64,000 bases of DNA from Fragum whitleyi (GCA_948146395.1 OX411555.1:43423725-43487724); one strand, 5' to 3'; positions 12,170 through 25,822 are shown, numbered from the stretch's first letter. A program made the numbers and translations. The notes: generated from the sequence alone by a model not told the origin.

Positions 12170-12600
12170 AACTTTCTTAAAACTTCTTCTTCTCCTAAAC
12201 CGCTGGGCCAATTTCAATGAATTTTTGCCAGAATGTTCCGTGGGTGACCCTCTTCAAAATTGTCGCTATATTATAATTGTCCAAAAAATATGGGTATGGA
12301 AAGGCGGGGCTTATTTTGAGCCCAAAATCTTTGAACGACATCTCCTCCTGAGCTACTGGGCAGATTTCGATGAAACTTTACAGGAATGTTCCTTTGATGA
12401 CCCTCTTTAAATAGTGTGGCAAAATTTTCATTCGTCCACAAATATGGGCGTGGCAGGATAGGGCTAATTTTGAGTTTCCTCTGTAATGAATTGGTTGGCA
12501 GGGTCTATTGTAATGTCTCCTCTTCAACAATTGGGCAAATTTGAACGAATCTTTGCCAAAAAGTTTCTTGGATAAGATCCACTGGACCAATATAGCGATT
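12170..12600. repeat. Degenerate tandem repeat, ~160-178 bp unit, three copies
   Basis: TCTCCT.. CTGGGC.AATTTC.. GGAATGTTCC.. GACCCTCTT recurs at about 12176, 12333 and 12511. Resembles an intergenic repeat I know from marine-invertebrate genomes; frames across it are not genes. Confidence 0.65.
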
Positions 12601-13259
12601 CAGGGGTTTAAACGACTCTCGTTTTTTAAATACATTGATTTATATAGGCCCTTCAAAAGACGAGACGTATTATGTGATCTCTTGTGGTGGGCGGGAGGCG
12701 TCAGCTTCGTTAGTAGCTTGAGGTCACCGCAATCCAACTTATCAGTACTTTCAGTACTTTGATTTATTGGGGGACGTTTCTACGTCACCCAATGTTAGTA
12801 CCATGTGAGAACAATCCTGTCAGTTGTTTATCGCCGATGTTCTGCTATAATCTTGTAACTACAGGTTGTTTAAAGCTGTAGTTACGATATTTTAGCAGAA
12901 CACCGACTTAATAGCTTTTCAAAAAAGTAGTACCGGCTTGGGTTTAATTTTCATTTTTACAAGACTTACCCCCGCTCGACAACTGTGCATTTTGAAAACG
13001 GCATTATTCAAGAATTCTATACAAGTAGAAGATTAATCAACGACATCTCTTAAATGTAAAATCAGCTTCCAACCCTAGCCCAAGCGTTTTTTTTTTTGTT
13101 TCGCGTAAGAATGCTATTTATAGACAATGCGGTGATTTGCCTATTGGGTTTTCCCGTGGTGTAAAGGGGATACAAAACTAGGTGGCTGAACTGGTAGCCC
13201 GCATACACATACTCGGAATTTAGGAAGATCGAGGTACGAGAGCACCAATGCAGAACTTA

Positions 13260-14045
13260 TTGGGTCTAGATCACCTCGGTGAACGATCCCGAACATTTCC
13301 AGGAATTTTGCTTTTTGGGGGGTTTGTGACGAAAAGATCGTAAATCGCATGTATTACTATAGCGAGTTACGACACTCTGATCACGAACACATAAAAGTCA
13401 TTTTTTGACGCTCTCCGTGGTTTTTATACTTTTACTACGATAGGAGCCTGATATTAAAGACACTTGCTCTCAGTTGAGGGGTCTTCCAATAACAAATTTG
13501 AAATATCTTCCTAGATTTAATTAAACTACGTCGTCTGCTATCGACAATGTACATATATTCTACATAATATTCGATAGCCTACTCCGCCTAACTAGTGTTA
13601 CCGTATAACCTGTGTTTACGTGGAAGAGGGACTTAATTTCTCTTCCAAAGTTTTTTGGGGGGAGAAACGCTCAACAGATGCACTAGTGCAATGTTTTCTA
13701 CGCGAACCTCTCTTCGGTGATCAATCCTGTAGACTTTTCAGAAATTAAGCGTTTTATCGAGTTGTGGCTAGAATGTCTTAGCTCAGGTAAAGCTATACAG
13801 GGAGTTAGGACATTTTAATCACGATCATAAAAAATCGATAATTTACCCAGTCTCGATGTTATCATAGAAATAACCGAAGGAAATTTAAAATTAAAGTCAT
13901 CAGGTCTAAGTTGATGGGTTCTCCGCTTGTATTTAGGGTAGACAATATGTCTTTTTTTCTAAGTTATGTATCTCTCTACCTTGTCTACTACAGACAGTCG
14001 TCTTATCGTATATTAAGCCAGCTCAACTCCTGCTTAGTTAATGCA
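13260..14045. repeat. Diverged tandem duplication, ~442 bp offset
   Basis: TCGGTGAACGATCC at 13277 matches TCGGTGATCAATCC about 442 bp later. GTTACGACACTCTGATCACG pairs with GTTAGGACATTTTAATCACG at the same offset. Origin unknown; no gene seen in 13000-14600. Confidence 0.5.
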
Positions 14046-15111
14046 TACTTCCGTCGATCTTAATACATTTTGTAGCCCCTCAGTTAGCTCGCGCCGGTAC
14101 TTTGTTAGGGACCAATTTGGATCCCTTGTGAAGCCGTTGCCGGGACTGTGAGGGATATTAATTCGCAAGCCGCGGGGTCTACGTTTCGCACCTTTTTGTT
14201 ATTCACATTTCGTTATTTTTTTCTTTTTTTTATTGCATGGGTAACGGCAAACGATCGCATAAGCAAAGAAGTCTCCTGCCGTTGATAATAAAGAGTAATA
14301 CCTTCCGAGAAGGTACGCTCCAAGGGGAATTATTCACTGCCTTTCTCGGGAGGTTTTACGCTTTACCGGACCCGGAGACCAAATGACGTAAGAAACCGTA
14401 CGTAGTGTACGAAGTGACGACATTGATTCCCCGGACAACTTCAAACAATAGAGAGTCATTTTTGGACATGCATACATTGACTAGGTTTAGGTCTAAAATT
14501 TGATGTATTTTCTATAGCATTAGACCTGCCTATAGCGGTCCCGGATTTCTAATCAATCGTTCAACCAAGCACGGGCACTATGCCTATTTACCCCATATAT
14601 TTTTGCCGATCTCTATGTCTTTCATTCATTTTTTCCTCCCAAATGCTGACAGGCATACAAGCCAGCAATCTACACCCGGTTTGAAGTAGTTGAGTAGAAT
14701 ATATTTCTGTACATATTTAAAAGGGCACATTGTCCACATCTCTTTGTTGCTCCCCGTGAGTAATTTGTAAATAATGCAATTTTCTTTATCGTCTCGTTTT
14801 ATTTTCACCATGATGTCACCAGAAACGTCTACCTCCAGTGCTTTCAGCGCTTTGATTTTAAACGCGGACTGAGGCTTTAGGGTAATGATTCAGTTTAGTT
14901 TTTTACTGCAAAAAGAAGGGAGGCAATCACTGAGAGGAGTCATTTTGGTTTCTTCGCGTTCATCTCCCTTGATCATTGAGAAGTTGGTGAACGGCTACAG
15001 AAACAGGGAAATAAAAGATAAATCATTTGGGAAATACAATAATTTTCCTTTTTTATAAGCAATAAGTTTATTGTAGTAATTGTATAAATTATTTCATAGG
15101 AAAATGAAATA

Positions 15112-15523
15112 CAGTTAACAACACCGTGAAAGTGACAAGGTGGATGATTTTGGAATGAAATTGAATGTCTGGGAGGAGCGAGTTTTAGTGAAATTAAAGT
15201 AAGGTAATCCAATATCACTATTTTTGTTCTGGATTAACAAAATTAGCGAAATCTATTAACTCCCTTTAATAAAATATGCATACAAGTTCTTTGAATAGCT
15301 TCCTATTTCTTCAAGAACAAATCTGACGCTCATAATTCCAATTATGTTAGTTAAATCACGATTTTTATTGGCTTTAATTTCATTTTATTTTTTTTTTATT
15401 TTATTTTTGTAGCGTTTTTGAATGGTTTGAGTGAGTGTTTGGAATGAATGAATGGAGCGATGCTTGGGCGATTTAGAATATTTTTGATTGAGATGAATGC
15501 AAATTTCACGATGTTACTAACTG
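15112..15523 (+). mobile_element. MITE family A copy
   Basis: CAGTTAACAACACCGTGAAAG start, AATTTCACGATGTTACTAACTG end, TA at both sides. Confidence 0.85.
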
Positions 15524-15867
15524 TAATAATTCTAGATTCCAAAAAATCAGCCGTATGGAAAGTTATTGTGGATGGTCCGTTCTCGCTCGCACATGTTTGT
15601 TGATTTTTTTTTATAATATTCATCTGTCGTGACTACAGAAAAGAACTCCGAAACCAAATTTTAAATGAGTTTCAGAGTGGGCAATAAACATGATTTATTG
15701 TCTGACTATCAACGTTTACCTTCAGTTGATACGATAATTAAACCAAATGGCCATGAGAAATATTAAATGATCGAAACTATTTCGGTCAAACATTTTGATT
15801 GTGTTGCAGAAACTGAAGAAACTCAATGTACGTTTTGCAGGGTTGTGTATAATGCTTAGTTTCCACT

Positions 15868-16215
15868 GCCGACCGGATCAACTCGATTATCTCAATGGCC
15901 TTGATTCATCGATCCAAACCCAAAAGGCATGACCAAAATTTATTTACACGACTTTTTCTCGATCTTTACTCGATCGAACCCAGCCCCATACACGAGTATT
16001 CGCGACCATTTCAGGATTGCTACACGACCTCCATTCCGATGTCTACTCGATCTACCCGATCTCTACCCGATCATACCCCATCATCCTTTCGATTTCCGCT
16101 CGATCATCCCGACATATACTCGAGTTCTACATGATCACTTCCCGACCAACATGGTCTCTACTCGACCGCTTCAAGACCAATCGGGAACCTTCGGCGATTC
16201 TACGGAATAGACCTC
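15868..16215. repeat. CTCGATC/CCCGATC-rich degenerate repeat
   Basis: Many short words TACTCGATC, TACCCGATC and CTCGACC in irregular order. Three overlapping plus-strand frames here are artefacts of the repeat. The reverse complement of the word appears near 16595-16640. Confidence 0.5.
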
Positions 16216-16339
16216 GGAATAATGAGGGCGCAGATATGAAAGCGCGTCATATCAAACGTGAATGTATGTGACGTCACAGACATGACTAAGATGACGCTGC
16301 GAAAAATAAAATCGAAGAAAAGGTGAATTGTGAATGTTA

Positions 16340-16386
16340 TAATTTGATAACAAAACGCAGTGTTATACTGCGTTTTGTCATCAAAT
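16340..16386. repeat. Palindrome
   Basis: AATTTGATAACAAAACGCAG / CTGCGTTTTGTCATCAAATT with one mismatch. Confidence 0.75.
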
Positions 16387-16749
16387 TAAAATATGCATAA
16401 AAGATATCAACAGACGTTCGGAAAGGATTAACAAGGCTTTTTGTCAAACGTATTAAATAACCAGAGTACCCCCAGAAGCCGAATTACCTGAAAATGACCC
16501 AAAATTACTACACATACGTCCGAGGTACTTTCCAGTTTACGGAAAAGTCCGACCGATGTTCCGATTGCTTCCAGGCCTTCCACCAAATAGCGATCGGGAA
16601 TTGTCGAGAGTGGTCGAGTATAATGATTGATTCACGACCACTCTCGTTGTGCACTTGATTCATACACGGAAAATATAATAGTTCCCTGTAACCATAAACT
16701 CTCTGAAAAATGTAGATGTGTTTGCAGGTGCAACTCTGATATTGTGGGC

Positions 16750-17020
16750 CGCCGTCATAGCGCAGTTGGTAGCGCGTCGGACTATCATTCTAGAGGTCCC
16801 GGGCTCGATCCCCGACGGCGGCACTCATTCTTTCCGACTTTTTTTCTCTCACCAATGGGTTGATTATCGTAGACCTATGTGAGATAGCAGATGGAGGCTA
16901 GGAAGGGATGAGATGGTTGTACTGGTGTGAGAAATACCAGGAATCCATTGTTACATGCTCCAGCCGCCGCAATATAACTGAAATAATGTTGAAAGCGGCG
17001 TTGAACTTCATTCAATCAAT
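16750..17020 (+). repeat. tRNA-derived SINE, full length
   Basis: The head GCCGCCGTCATAGCGCAGTT..GGTAGCGC has A-box character and GGGCTCGATCCCC is a T-arm/B box; GCCGCCG pairs with CGGCGGC as an acceptor stem. The body has CAATGGGTTGATTATCGTAG and GTGAGAAATACCAG, then CCAGCCGCCGC. Not a functional tRNA: the anticodon stem is mismatched. Confidence 0.75.
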
Positions 17021-17401
17021 CTGATATTGTGGACTGATTGAGGCCGGTTGTAATTCATATTTCGTGCTTTTATTTTCCTTGTTATTGATGCAATTGTTGT
17101 TATTGTTGTTGTTGATGATACTGATTTAATCAAATTGATCATGCCATGTAAATTTAAACCTCTGTGTTCATTGTTTCTCGTCCAAACTTTGAAAACTCAA
17201 ATAGCTATGGAAAAAAATCAAAATAAAAGAATGAATGACAATGAAAGCCGATAGCAAGCAAGGTTACATGTTTATATTAAATCTCTACCATCATTAATTG
17301 TCATACATGTATGATGCAGTTGAATATGACACAGGCATTTGTTTCATAATCTATTTTATTTTATAATTATCATTATATTCGTATGTGCCATACGACAAAT
17401 A

Positions 17402-17841
17402 CAGTTAACAACATCATGAAAGTGACAAGGTGAATGATTTTGGAATGAAATTAGAATGAAATGGAATGAGTGTGTGGAGCGCGTTTGGAGTGAATTAAAT
17501 GATAGGTAATCCAATATCGCAAATTTTGTTCCGGGATGAACAAAAATAGCGATATTGATTACCTCTCTTTATTAAAATATGCAAAAAAACTTCTGAAAAT
17601 TACTTTCCTATATCTTCAAGAACCTATAAAACGCCTGCAGTTTGAATTATATTATTGAAATCACGGTTTTGTCCTACATTTTTTTATTTTGAATGGCGTC
17701 ATTTATTCTATCTTTTTCAGTGGGTTTGGAGCGCTTTTGAATGGGTTGAGTGAGTGTTTGGAATGGATTATTGGAATGCTGAGCGAGCGATTTGGAATGG
17801 TTTTGATCGAGATGATGTCAATTTCACGATGTTTTTAACTG
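17402..17841 (+). mobile_element. MITE family A copy
   Basis: CAGTTAACAACATCATGAAAG start, TCAATTTCACGATGTTTTTAACTG end, TA at both sides. Confidence 0.87.
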
Positions 17842-17923
17842 TACCTCGTCAGTAACACCATATAAAAGCTGACTCTACGCCTCTTTGGTGGCATATCGCC
17901 ATTTTGTTAAAAAATCGCATGGC

Positions 17924-17990
17924 TCAGCGCGAAACAGTTGTAACTGCCTATATGTTTATAGGCAGTTACAACTGTTTAGATCTGAGTCAT
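17924..17990. repeat. Palindrome related to that at 2307
   Basis: GCTCAGCGCGAAACAGTTGT / ACAACTGTTTAGATCTGAG, with inner GCCTATA..TATAGGC. Confidence 0.75.
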
Positions 17991-19319
17991 TGATATGTAT
18001 TGCTCTTTTATGTGAGTGCAAACGTTGTTAATGATTGCAAAACAAAGTAAATACAGCTGAAACAAGATTTACGTAAGATCTTTTGGTACCCCGTGAAAAC
18101 ATTTTAATTAATTTCGATGTTTTTAATGAGATGAGAGATGATCATAATCATTAAATAACTATCGCATATTGGCAAAATTTAATATTTTAGTAAAGTTTGT
18201 CTGAATGATTAAACCTGAAACCTCTCCGAAAACGACTGCATTCCCAAATAATTTCATTTTAGTTGTGTGCATCGTTATTCTACTTCACTGAAAATTTGGC
18301 TTCGTACCTCAAACGGAACAAATCTCAGTAGGAAATTATTTCATAAGCCTGCACACAAATTACACCAAATGAAATATACCATTGTATGAATAATTTTGCG
18401 GATTTGATCATAAGTGTGTTGTGGTTTTAATTCTCACAACTCCATGATTTCATTTAATATGCTATTCGTCTCTTACTTAATGTAATAGATTAAATCTAAC
18501 ACAAAATGCCACAATATTGAGAAATCCCTATAGAATATAAAATGTAAAACAGAAACTTTAAATTCGCGTTGGTGTAAAACTTTACCCCTAGTGTAAAACT
18601 TAACCCCTAGTCATGCATGACATTGCGTTATTCGCGTAATACGATTGGGTCTTTACTTTCATACCTCTATGAAAAAGGAAAGTATATTCTTGACTTCTTC
18701 AATCGTTGAACTTAGTTTTGTTTTCTCTAACTAGCGTTTTGAATGGTCGAAACAAAACTAAACTTCTACGGACAAACTATTGAACTTTTGATTGCTTTTG
18801 GCATAGTTCTCTAAACTTGTAGAAATATTTACTTTTACATCCCAATGTTTGTAAGAAAAAGAAAAAGAAATGGGATATAGGTCTCATGTGGATTAAAGAG
18901 TAGGATATTTCTTTTCATTTTGCTCTTTATAGTTATACCATCGCAGTTCCATTTTTAAGGTAATATTTTATATTTTCGTTTTTTGTTCATAGAGGCCAGA
19001 TATTCGTTTATTGAATTGAAGGTTAAAAGGTCACCAATATTTTATTACGGTTACCATGGCAATAATAACACATGGTAACAAATAAGGGAAAATCCCTGCA
19101 GCGAATACGGCTATCCCAGGTAAATTTACCTGGTCAGTTTATTATTTGGATATTTGTATCTTTCGAGTGTATTTATGGTATAAAATATTCCCTTATCTCT
19201 TTCCTTTCTGTTTGAAGTGCGGATTATAAGTGTTTTTGTGCTTTGTGTAGTTAAAGTTTTATAAAGATAAAATTGAGCTATACATTTTACAGTCTTTAAT
19301 TACATGTAATCTGAAAATA

Positions 19320-19437
19320 AGCATTATGAACAAAATTTGCGATATTGGATTATCTCCCATCAAATTCACTCAAAAATCGCTCCATACACAAATTCAATTC
19401 CGTTTCAAAATCACTCTACTTGTCAATTTCACGTTAT
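19320..19437 (-). mobile_element. MITE family A, right-end fragment
   Basis: GAACAAAATTTGCGATATTGG through TTGTCAATTTCACG; the left half is absent. Confidence 0.6.
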
Positions 19438-19489
19438 GTCGTATTGAAGTCATGTCGTTTTGGTAGTCTTTCAAAATCATAACGTGATG

Positions 19490-19740
19490 TGGATACTTTA
19501 TGGAATGATCGTGGCATTTCATGCTGTGATTATTACAATATGTGGAATGGTTGTGTACTTACGTGATCTTGTTGTAACATTACGTGATAAGTTTACGTCA
19601 TTTCGTGATGTTGTGTGGACATTAGTTGGACCCGTTATAGCTTTACGTGATGCATTCTTTGTTCTACATCAAGTTTATTCGACATTACGTGGTGCGGTCG
19701 CTACATTACGTGGTCTTGTTATGGCACTTCGTGTTCGGGG
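19490..19740 (+). repeat. 21 bp minisatellite with 7-residue-period open frame
   Basis: About 11-12 units like ACATTACGTGATCTTGTTGT.. The frame repeats xLRDLVVT-type heptads, but there is no promoter or homology that I recognise. Confidence 0.7.
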
Positions 19741-20360
19741 GTAAACTCCTCTTCAAAGTAAAAATCTCTTTTCAAAGTAAAAACTTTACGTCGAGTAGTA
19801 AATCTCTTGACGCAATATGAATGTTACAGCACGTCGTGGAATTGATTTTGAAATGAGCGAAGCTATTTTACGTAGGCTAATATAAGGAGGCGTTTTATAT
19901 CATACACGGTACTTTCTTCGTCGAAATGTCTTTTTTTGTGAAGAGACCACTTTCATGTCCAATTTGAAAGATAGCGTGAATTTATTTGACCTATCGTGCG
20001 GAATTTCTTTCTTTGTACTACTTCTATAAATGTTTTCAAAACAGATGACATAAGTTCTATCAGAGGTCAACCGAAGATCGAATTCCAATGGAATTGCAGC
20101 TGGGGGATAGGAAATGGTGTAATGGTAGTAGAAGAAGTAGTGTAGTGTGAGAAATCTTTTAAGAATTTTAAAAGTCACTCGCCGACGAAGCAGTTTTAAC
20201 TATACAGATATATTATGTTGAACAGAAGATGGAAAATGTAGATCTACGACAAATGCTTACGTCGTATATGAATACGTCATCTTAAATAATGATCTAAAGT
20301 GATGTGTCTAAAGTAAAATGCCACTACAGTGGTGACTTTCATCAACATGATCGCCATCTA

Positions 20361-20775
20361 GAGACTGACAAGGTGAATTAATTTCGAACGGATATGGAAT
20401 GAAACTGAATGAGTGGGAGGAGCGAGCTTTGATTGAAATAAAATGGAGGTAATAAGATATCGAAAATTTCGCCCATTTGTGCGAAATTATCGATATTTTA
20501 TTACCTCCCTTTAATAGAATATACATATTGTTTTCTGTTTGAGAGTATTCACGGACCAATCAGGCGCTTCAAAATTGACACCATCCGATAAAATTTTGCA
20601 ATAATTTAACAGAAATATATGGAATGTGAATAATTTCGAAGCGATTGTTAACAATCTCGGAGGATTTTTGAGTGACTGGATTGAGTGTTTTGATTTTCTG
20701 AAAATGGAGCGTTGATCGAGTGATTAAGTCTGGTTTTGGTCGGAATGATTGTCAATTTCTCGATGCTGTTAAATG
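20361..20775 (+). mobile_element. MITE family A copy (degenerate left end)
   Basis: GACTGACAAGGTGAATTAATTTCG, palindrome around CGCCCATTTGTGCG, end GTCAATTTCTCGATGCTGTT. Confidence 0.75.
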
Positions 20776-21159
20776 TATTTCTGTATGATCTATGACTTTT
20801 TCCCTGGCAGGGCAGAACTTTATAACGGGTCGTTGCATTTAAGGTTTAGTTAATTCACCTTTTATGTATGGGATACCAAGCCCTCGTAACTCAAGCTTAG
20901 ACAAGCTGAAGTTACGAGGATTAGGTAACTTTACGATGAAATGTGTTCAATTTTGGTCTGCACGTTCAGCATTTGAATTTTAAGGTTTCGAGATTCATTA
21001 TGTCGTAGTTATTTTCATCTTATTTTTTCTTGACTCAACGAAATGATAAAAAGGCATGTTTCGCAAATGAATAGATAAATGAGTCAGAATGGCCATGTGA
21101 GATACAGAAAACATTCATTAAAGAAATGTGTTCGTCCCGTGTATAATCCACCAAACTTA

Positions 21160-21325
21160 AGATAGTTGACCCGTTATAGTTCCGCAACATTTCGGACCTC
21201 GTGATCGTTCACAATGTTGACCGAGGTTTCCTTCTGAAATCATTAGGAAAACTATGTTAATAATGTTAAAGTTTATAACTTCCGAAATGTTGTGGAACTT
21301 TTACGGGTCCACTACCTTAACCCAG
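21160..21325. mobile_element. MITE family E copy
   Basis: About 40 bp inverted ends: GACCCGTTATAGTTCCGCAA..  and ..GTTGTGGAACTTTTACGGGT, inner CCGAGGTTTCC. Other copies are at 29905-30050 and 62372-62535; a half copy ends near 26115. Confidence 0.7.
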
Positions 21326-21424
21326 GACATTTGCATATTATATTAACCCAACTTCGTGAATGTTTGCTTTTCACCCATTCTGGCTAAAAAATTTTCCTCC
21401 CCTAAATAAGATAGAAAGCAGTGT

Positions 21425-22650
21425 AGGTTAAGATCAGACTACACATATGTGCAGGCTGATCTTCGACTTTGTTGTCTACCTAAGCTTCTAATGTAGCAGA
21501 AGGTTCGCAGCATGAGAACGGTTTATAATCGCCGCCTTGAAACTGGTGGGGTCTCTCTTTCTAATTTTGACAAAAGAAAATTAAATGTAAAGGATGCTAA
21601 CGTTGTTTATAGATGGGTAAATTGTTCATAGAATACCATAAAAGGATGTTCGGTGTAAATAAGTATACTTCAAACTGTTTACCCGACTGACTTGTAGATA
21701 CTTTTACCTTAATCGGCTTTTACCTGAGTTCAGATTTGGACAGCTTGTGACATCGGATAGTTCTCGGTGAAATTTTGTGATATTTTTTTTTCCTTTTTCA
21801 TTTTTGATTTTAACGTTTGTCATGTTGATACTGGAATATTCGTGCTTTGGCAGTAGGTATAGACAACGGTCAGCCTGCACAAATGTGCATTTTGATCCAA
21901 GTCGTTGCTACCTGATTTTCATTTTCTAACCAGATGAGTTTTAAAAGCCATGCTTGCCAAATAAACACTGACTTAGAATAGGTGCATACAGTTCTTTTAG
22001 AACTTTGGTTTTAATGTGATTTTGCAAGGCTTTGGTTCAGTTTGGGGATTACCTAATTTCTTTTTTTTATGAATATAGAGAAAGACTCTTTGCGATGTGA
22101 ACACATGTATACTTAAAGGTCTTGTCTTTTGAAAGGGTTAATATCACCTATCTTCAAAGAAAGTTTTATGGTAATGTATCGAAAACACAGTCAATTGTTT
22201 CACAATCTGATTTTGTCTCATGGGTTATTATAGATTTTAAAGTACTTTGTATGTCTTATAGAATAATCCGTCATGGCAAAAATCAGGTTATGAAACGATC
22301 GCCTGTGATCGAAAAATAATTATAGCAATCGACATGCATGTAACTACATCACAAGGACTTCCGTATAAAATGCATGTTGTCATTAAGTATATTTATAGAA
22401 AATCATTGTTTTCTTTAGATGGAAACAGTACAAATCCAACCACTTTCCCGTTGTCATGCTGAATAAAAATCTTCGAAAACTGCTTAGAAAATTAAAGTAC
22501 ATATACTTTAAGCATTGAATGCATTATTAGCAAGTCGGTATCTATTTTTGAAAAAAAATCAAATATTTCTGCTTCAGAATGGAATATCCAGTGGTAAGGA
22601 CAAAGATCAGACTGCACATATGTGCAGGCTGATCTTTGTCTTTTCCTCCT
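21425..22650. repeat. Scattered short palindromes of AGACTGCACATATGTGCAG type
   Basis: Units near 21430-21467, 21865-21900 and 22602-22640; another is at 31405-31440. Each pairs AAGATCAGACTGCACAT with ATGTGCAGGCTGATCTT. Confidence 0.55.
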
Positions 22651-23021
22651 GCCAAAACATGAATATTACGGGTTCAGCATGACCAGGTTTGAAAATCTCT
22701 ATGTCGTAGGTACAAAATGGAAAGTTCTAAATGTTAAAATTTTAAGAGTACCTACATGATAGCGTTCGATGACTTTATTACAGATCAGCATGAACCATAT
22801 TTAACTCTTTTGTGTAATGATGTAATGATCCTTGACTTTTCATTAAGTGAAGGAGAAAACGAGCAAGTAACCAGTGAAATTTTCGGTGACTTTTTTTTAT
22901 TTAGTGACTGGTATGTGAATAAGTGACCAGAAATATAGTTCTAAGCGATCAGTGATATAGTTTTGTTACAAATTACACGTGCATACATGTAATTAAGTGA
23001 GCAACGGTGTCTTTCAATAGT

Positions 23022-23160
23022 GCCACGGACTCAAATAAGTAATTGAAAACACAATTTAGTGACTGTACATAACATATGTTTTTTAAAAAGAGCAACGGAC
23101 TCAAATAAGTAACTGAAATTCAACTAAGTGACTGTATATAACATTTAGTCAAATCAGTCA
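23022..23160. repeat. Tandem duplication, 70 bp unit
   Basis: CGGACTCAAATAAGTAA at 23026 and 23096, each followed by TTTAGTGACTGTACATAAC-like text. Confidence 0.7.
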
Positions 23161-24102
23161 TCAAGGATATAATTTAGTGACTTGTTATCAAGCGGTCAGT
23201 GAACAATGGTCGCTCCACCATGGAGAACAAAGAAGACAGAGGTCAGCCTGCTGGTCAAATATCTCCTGTTTTTCTTCAATTTCTTCGTATTTGTAAGTAT
23301 ACATTAAACGATCTCTTTCATTTCATGACCTGTCCTGCGTTTAGGATGCAAAGACGTTTGCGAACGTTTGAAATGTTTACCCTGCGTTGCACGTGAGTAC
23401 AGGGTTAAGGTTTTTTCAAACGTTTGTCGAACGTTAGGATCCTGAGCGAAGTGCTAAAACCTCTATTATCATTATGTCCTGCGAAAACTGTCGGTGAAAA
23501 GAGTCGGCAAGTTTCAGACCTTTTGCTTTAGTCAGATTTCATAATCTAAAGATTTTCATAATCTTCTTCACTTAACTTGTAAGTTACCATCAGTGATCGT
23601 ATTGAGCAAGATCAGATCCATTTTCAGAAAGGTGTTGTTGACACAAGCGATTGTTTAATTATTCGAATCTTCGTCATATACATGTAGCTTATTATAATCT
23701 AAACGACAAAAGGGTTATGAAACAATCAAATGTTATCCTTGAAAAATTATTGATTGAAGCTCACTATATTTCGAGTATATATATCCGAGTTCGGGTGGAA
23801 AAGATTTTGTGACCTGAAAATCTTGTTTAAACTTTTGATTTTCTACACGATCCTTTTATGCGAAAAGTCACGTTTTTATGACGTCATTTACGAAACTATT
23901 CTAATTTACACTTTCGCTTGTTTCAAGTACAAGGTGACTATTTTCAAATAAAAATCACAAATGACTAAGCTCCAAAAGTATTTGTTTTGTAATTTAAAAT
24001 TAACGATGACTTGCCCTAGGCGTTTACGTGTAAAGAAATACACGGATACACAGATCTATGTGACAGATGGCTATAGTAAGGATTTAATCTGTGTATCTGA
24101 TA

Positions 24103-24537
24103 CAGTTAATAACTTCTCGAAATTGACATTCGTCTCAATAAAAACCATTCTAAATCACTCATTCGGCGCCCCGTTCATTCATTCCAAACACTCACTCATA
24201 CCATTCAAAAACGCTCAAACATATTGAAAAATGAGGATTCAACAATGTTATTCAAAATAAAGTTGGTTCGAGAAATATCGCGATTTAATTGAAATAATTC
24301 AATTTTTAAGCGTCTAATAGGTTCTTGGAGAAATAGGAAGCTATCTATAGAACTTGTATGCATATTTTATTAAATGGAGGTAATAAAAATCGATAATTTG
24401 TTCATCCTGAACAAAATTTGCAATATAGGATTACCTCCCATTTAATTCACTCAAATCTCGCTCCACACACTCATTCAATTTCATTCCTAAATCATTCCAA
24501 AATCATTCACTTGTCAATTTCATGATGTTGTTAACTG
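24103..24537 (-). mobile_element. MITE family A copy
   Basis: CAGTTAATAACTTCTCGAAATTG start, GTCAATTTCATGATGTTGTTAACTG end. Confidence 0.85.
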
Positions 24538-24764
24538 CAGTATGTGTGGTCCGTCTAGCAAATATGTACCATCAATAAAGTCCGATGAGCGTTTATTCGT
24601 AACAGAAATTTGACAAAGCAGATGTTAACTAGATTTCACATTTGACAAGAAAAAATCCCTTAACGCGGATGGGACCGTCTGGAAACTCCAAAAGATAAAT
24701 ATTTGAAAAAGAAATTGGTTCTAGTACAGGTAAACCAGGGATAGCTTTTCAAAAAATATTTCAC

Positions 24765-24940
24765 AGAAGCGGTTGATTGATCATTCTAGACTCAGAAATC
24801 AGTAAAGTGTGAAAGGTTTCGGTGCTAATAAGTCTGCGCAGTCCGCTCACTCTGACCAGGGTCGACACTTTACGCACAACACAGAGGGTAGTTTTCTCCT
24901 GACAGGGCGCGTTATTAGATATTAATGATTTTTCTGAAAC
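24765..24940. repeat. Family D repeat (CGCAGACTGACCAGGGTCG type)
   Basis: CTGCGCAGTCCGCTCACTCT and GACCAGGGTCGACACTTTAC. Similar units: 27006-27250 and 29470-29860. Confidence 0.55.
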
Positions 24941-24979
24941 CATAAAATTTGGTTAATGTTATTTCTTTAATGCTTTTCG

Positions 24980-25125
24980 GTAGATTATCCAGAAATAACG
25001 GTGGATTATGATTTGATAAACTCACCGCATAACCAGTGAAATTATCCAAAAACTGATACCCCGCTCTCGTTCAATTCATTTGACGTTATCTAAGCGGAGC
25101 ATTATTAGTAACGTCATCACGAATG
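24980..25125. repeat. Family I dispersed repeat
   Basis: GTAGATTATCCAGAAATAACGG and AACCAGTGAAATTATCC recur at 32730-32895. Confidence 0.55.
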
Positions 25126-25390
25126 TTCATAAATGAGTCTGATTAGGTTCTTTAGTTTCATACTTTCATGAAAAGAACAAATTATCTCATCATACCTAAC
25201 AAAAACTATAATCATGATGCAAAGATGTAGATATTTTTCTTTAATAAAACATATTTCAAATGGGACTACTTTTTGCAGAAACTTACAAAGTTCTTTCTTG
25301 TTCTAAAAACATTTTTATTGAAAAATATTATCAATTTTCAAATTATCAGAATCAATACATGAACTTTGATGGAACCGAGTAATTAAATTA

Positions 25391-25822
25391 CAGTAACTTA
25401 GTTACATCGTGGAATTGACATTCATCTCAATCAAGATCATTCTTAGCAGCTCAATTTAGTCATTCAAAACACTCACTCAAACCAATCAAAAACGCTCAAA
25501 AATGACCTAAAATAAAAAAGATCAATAACTACATTCAAGATAAATATGGTATGGAGGGAAATCGTGATTTCACCGAATTAATTGAAATTGTAAGCGTCTG
25601 GTTGGTTCTTGGAAAAATATGAAGCTATACATAGCACGTTTATGCATTTGTTATTAAAGGGAGGTAATAAATATCTCCAATTTTGTTCATCTTGAACAAA
25701 ATTAGCGGTATTAGATTACCTCCCGTAATTTCACTTAAAACTCACTCAGCGTACTCATTCAATTTCATTCGGAAATCATTTCAAAATAATCCAACTTGTC
25801 AATTTCACGATAATGTTAACCG
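25391..25822 (-). mobile_element. MITE family A copy
   Basis: CAGTAACTTAGTTACATCG start; TCAATTTCACGATAATGTTAACCG end. Confidence 0.85.

Noticed and set aside
12162..12410. Frame with a WADFDETLQECS segment
   Set aside because: Part of a degenerate intergenic tandem repeat that occurs three times here in shifting frames.
16763..16823. tRNA gene
   Set aside because: Head of a SINE with matching copies at 34098 and 62690; the anticodon stem is mismatched and the body is shared among copies.
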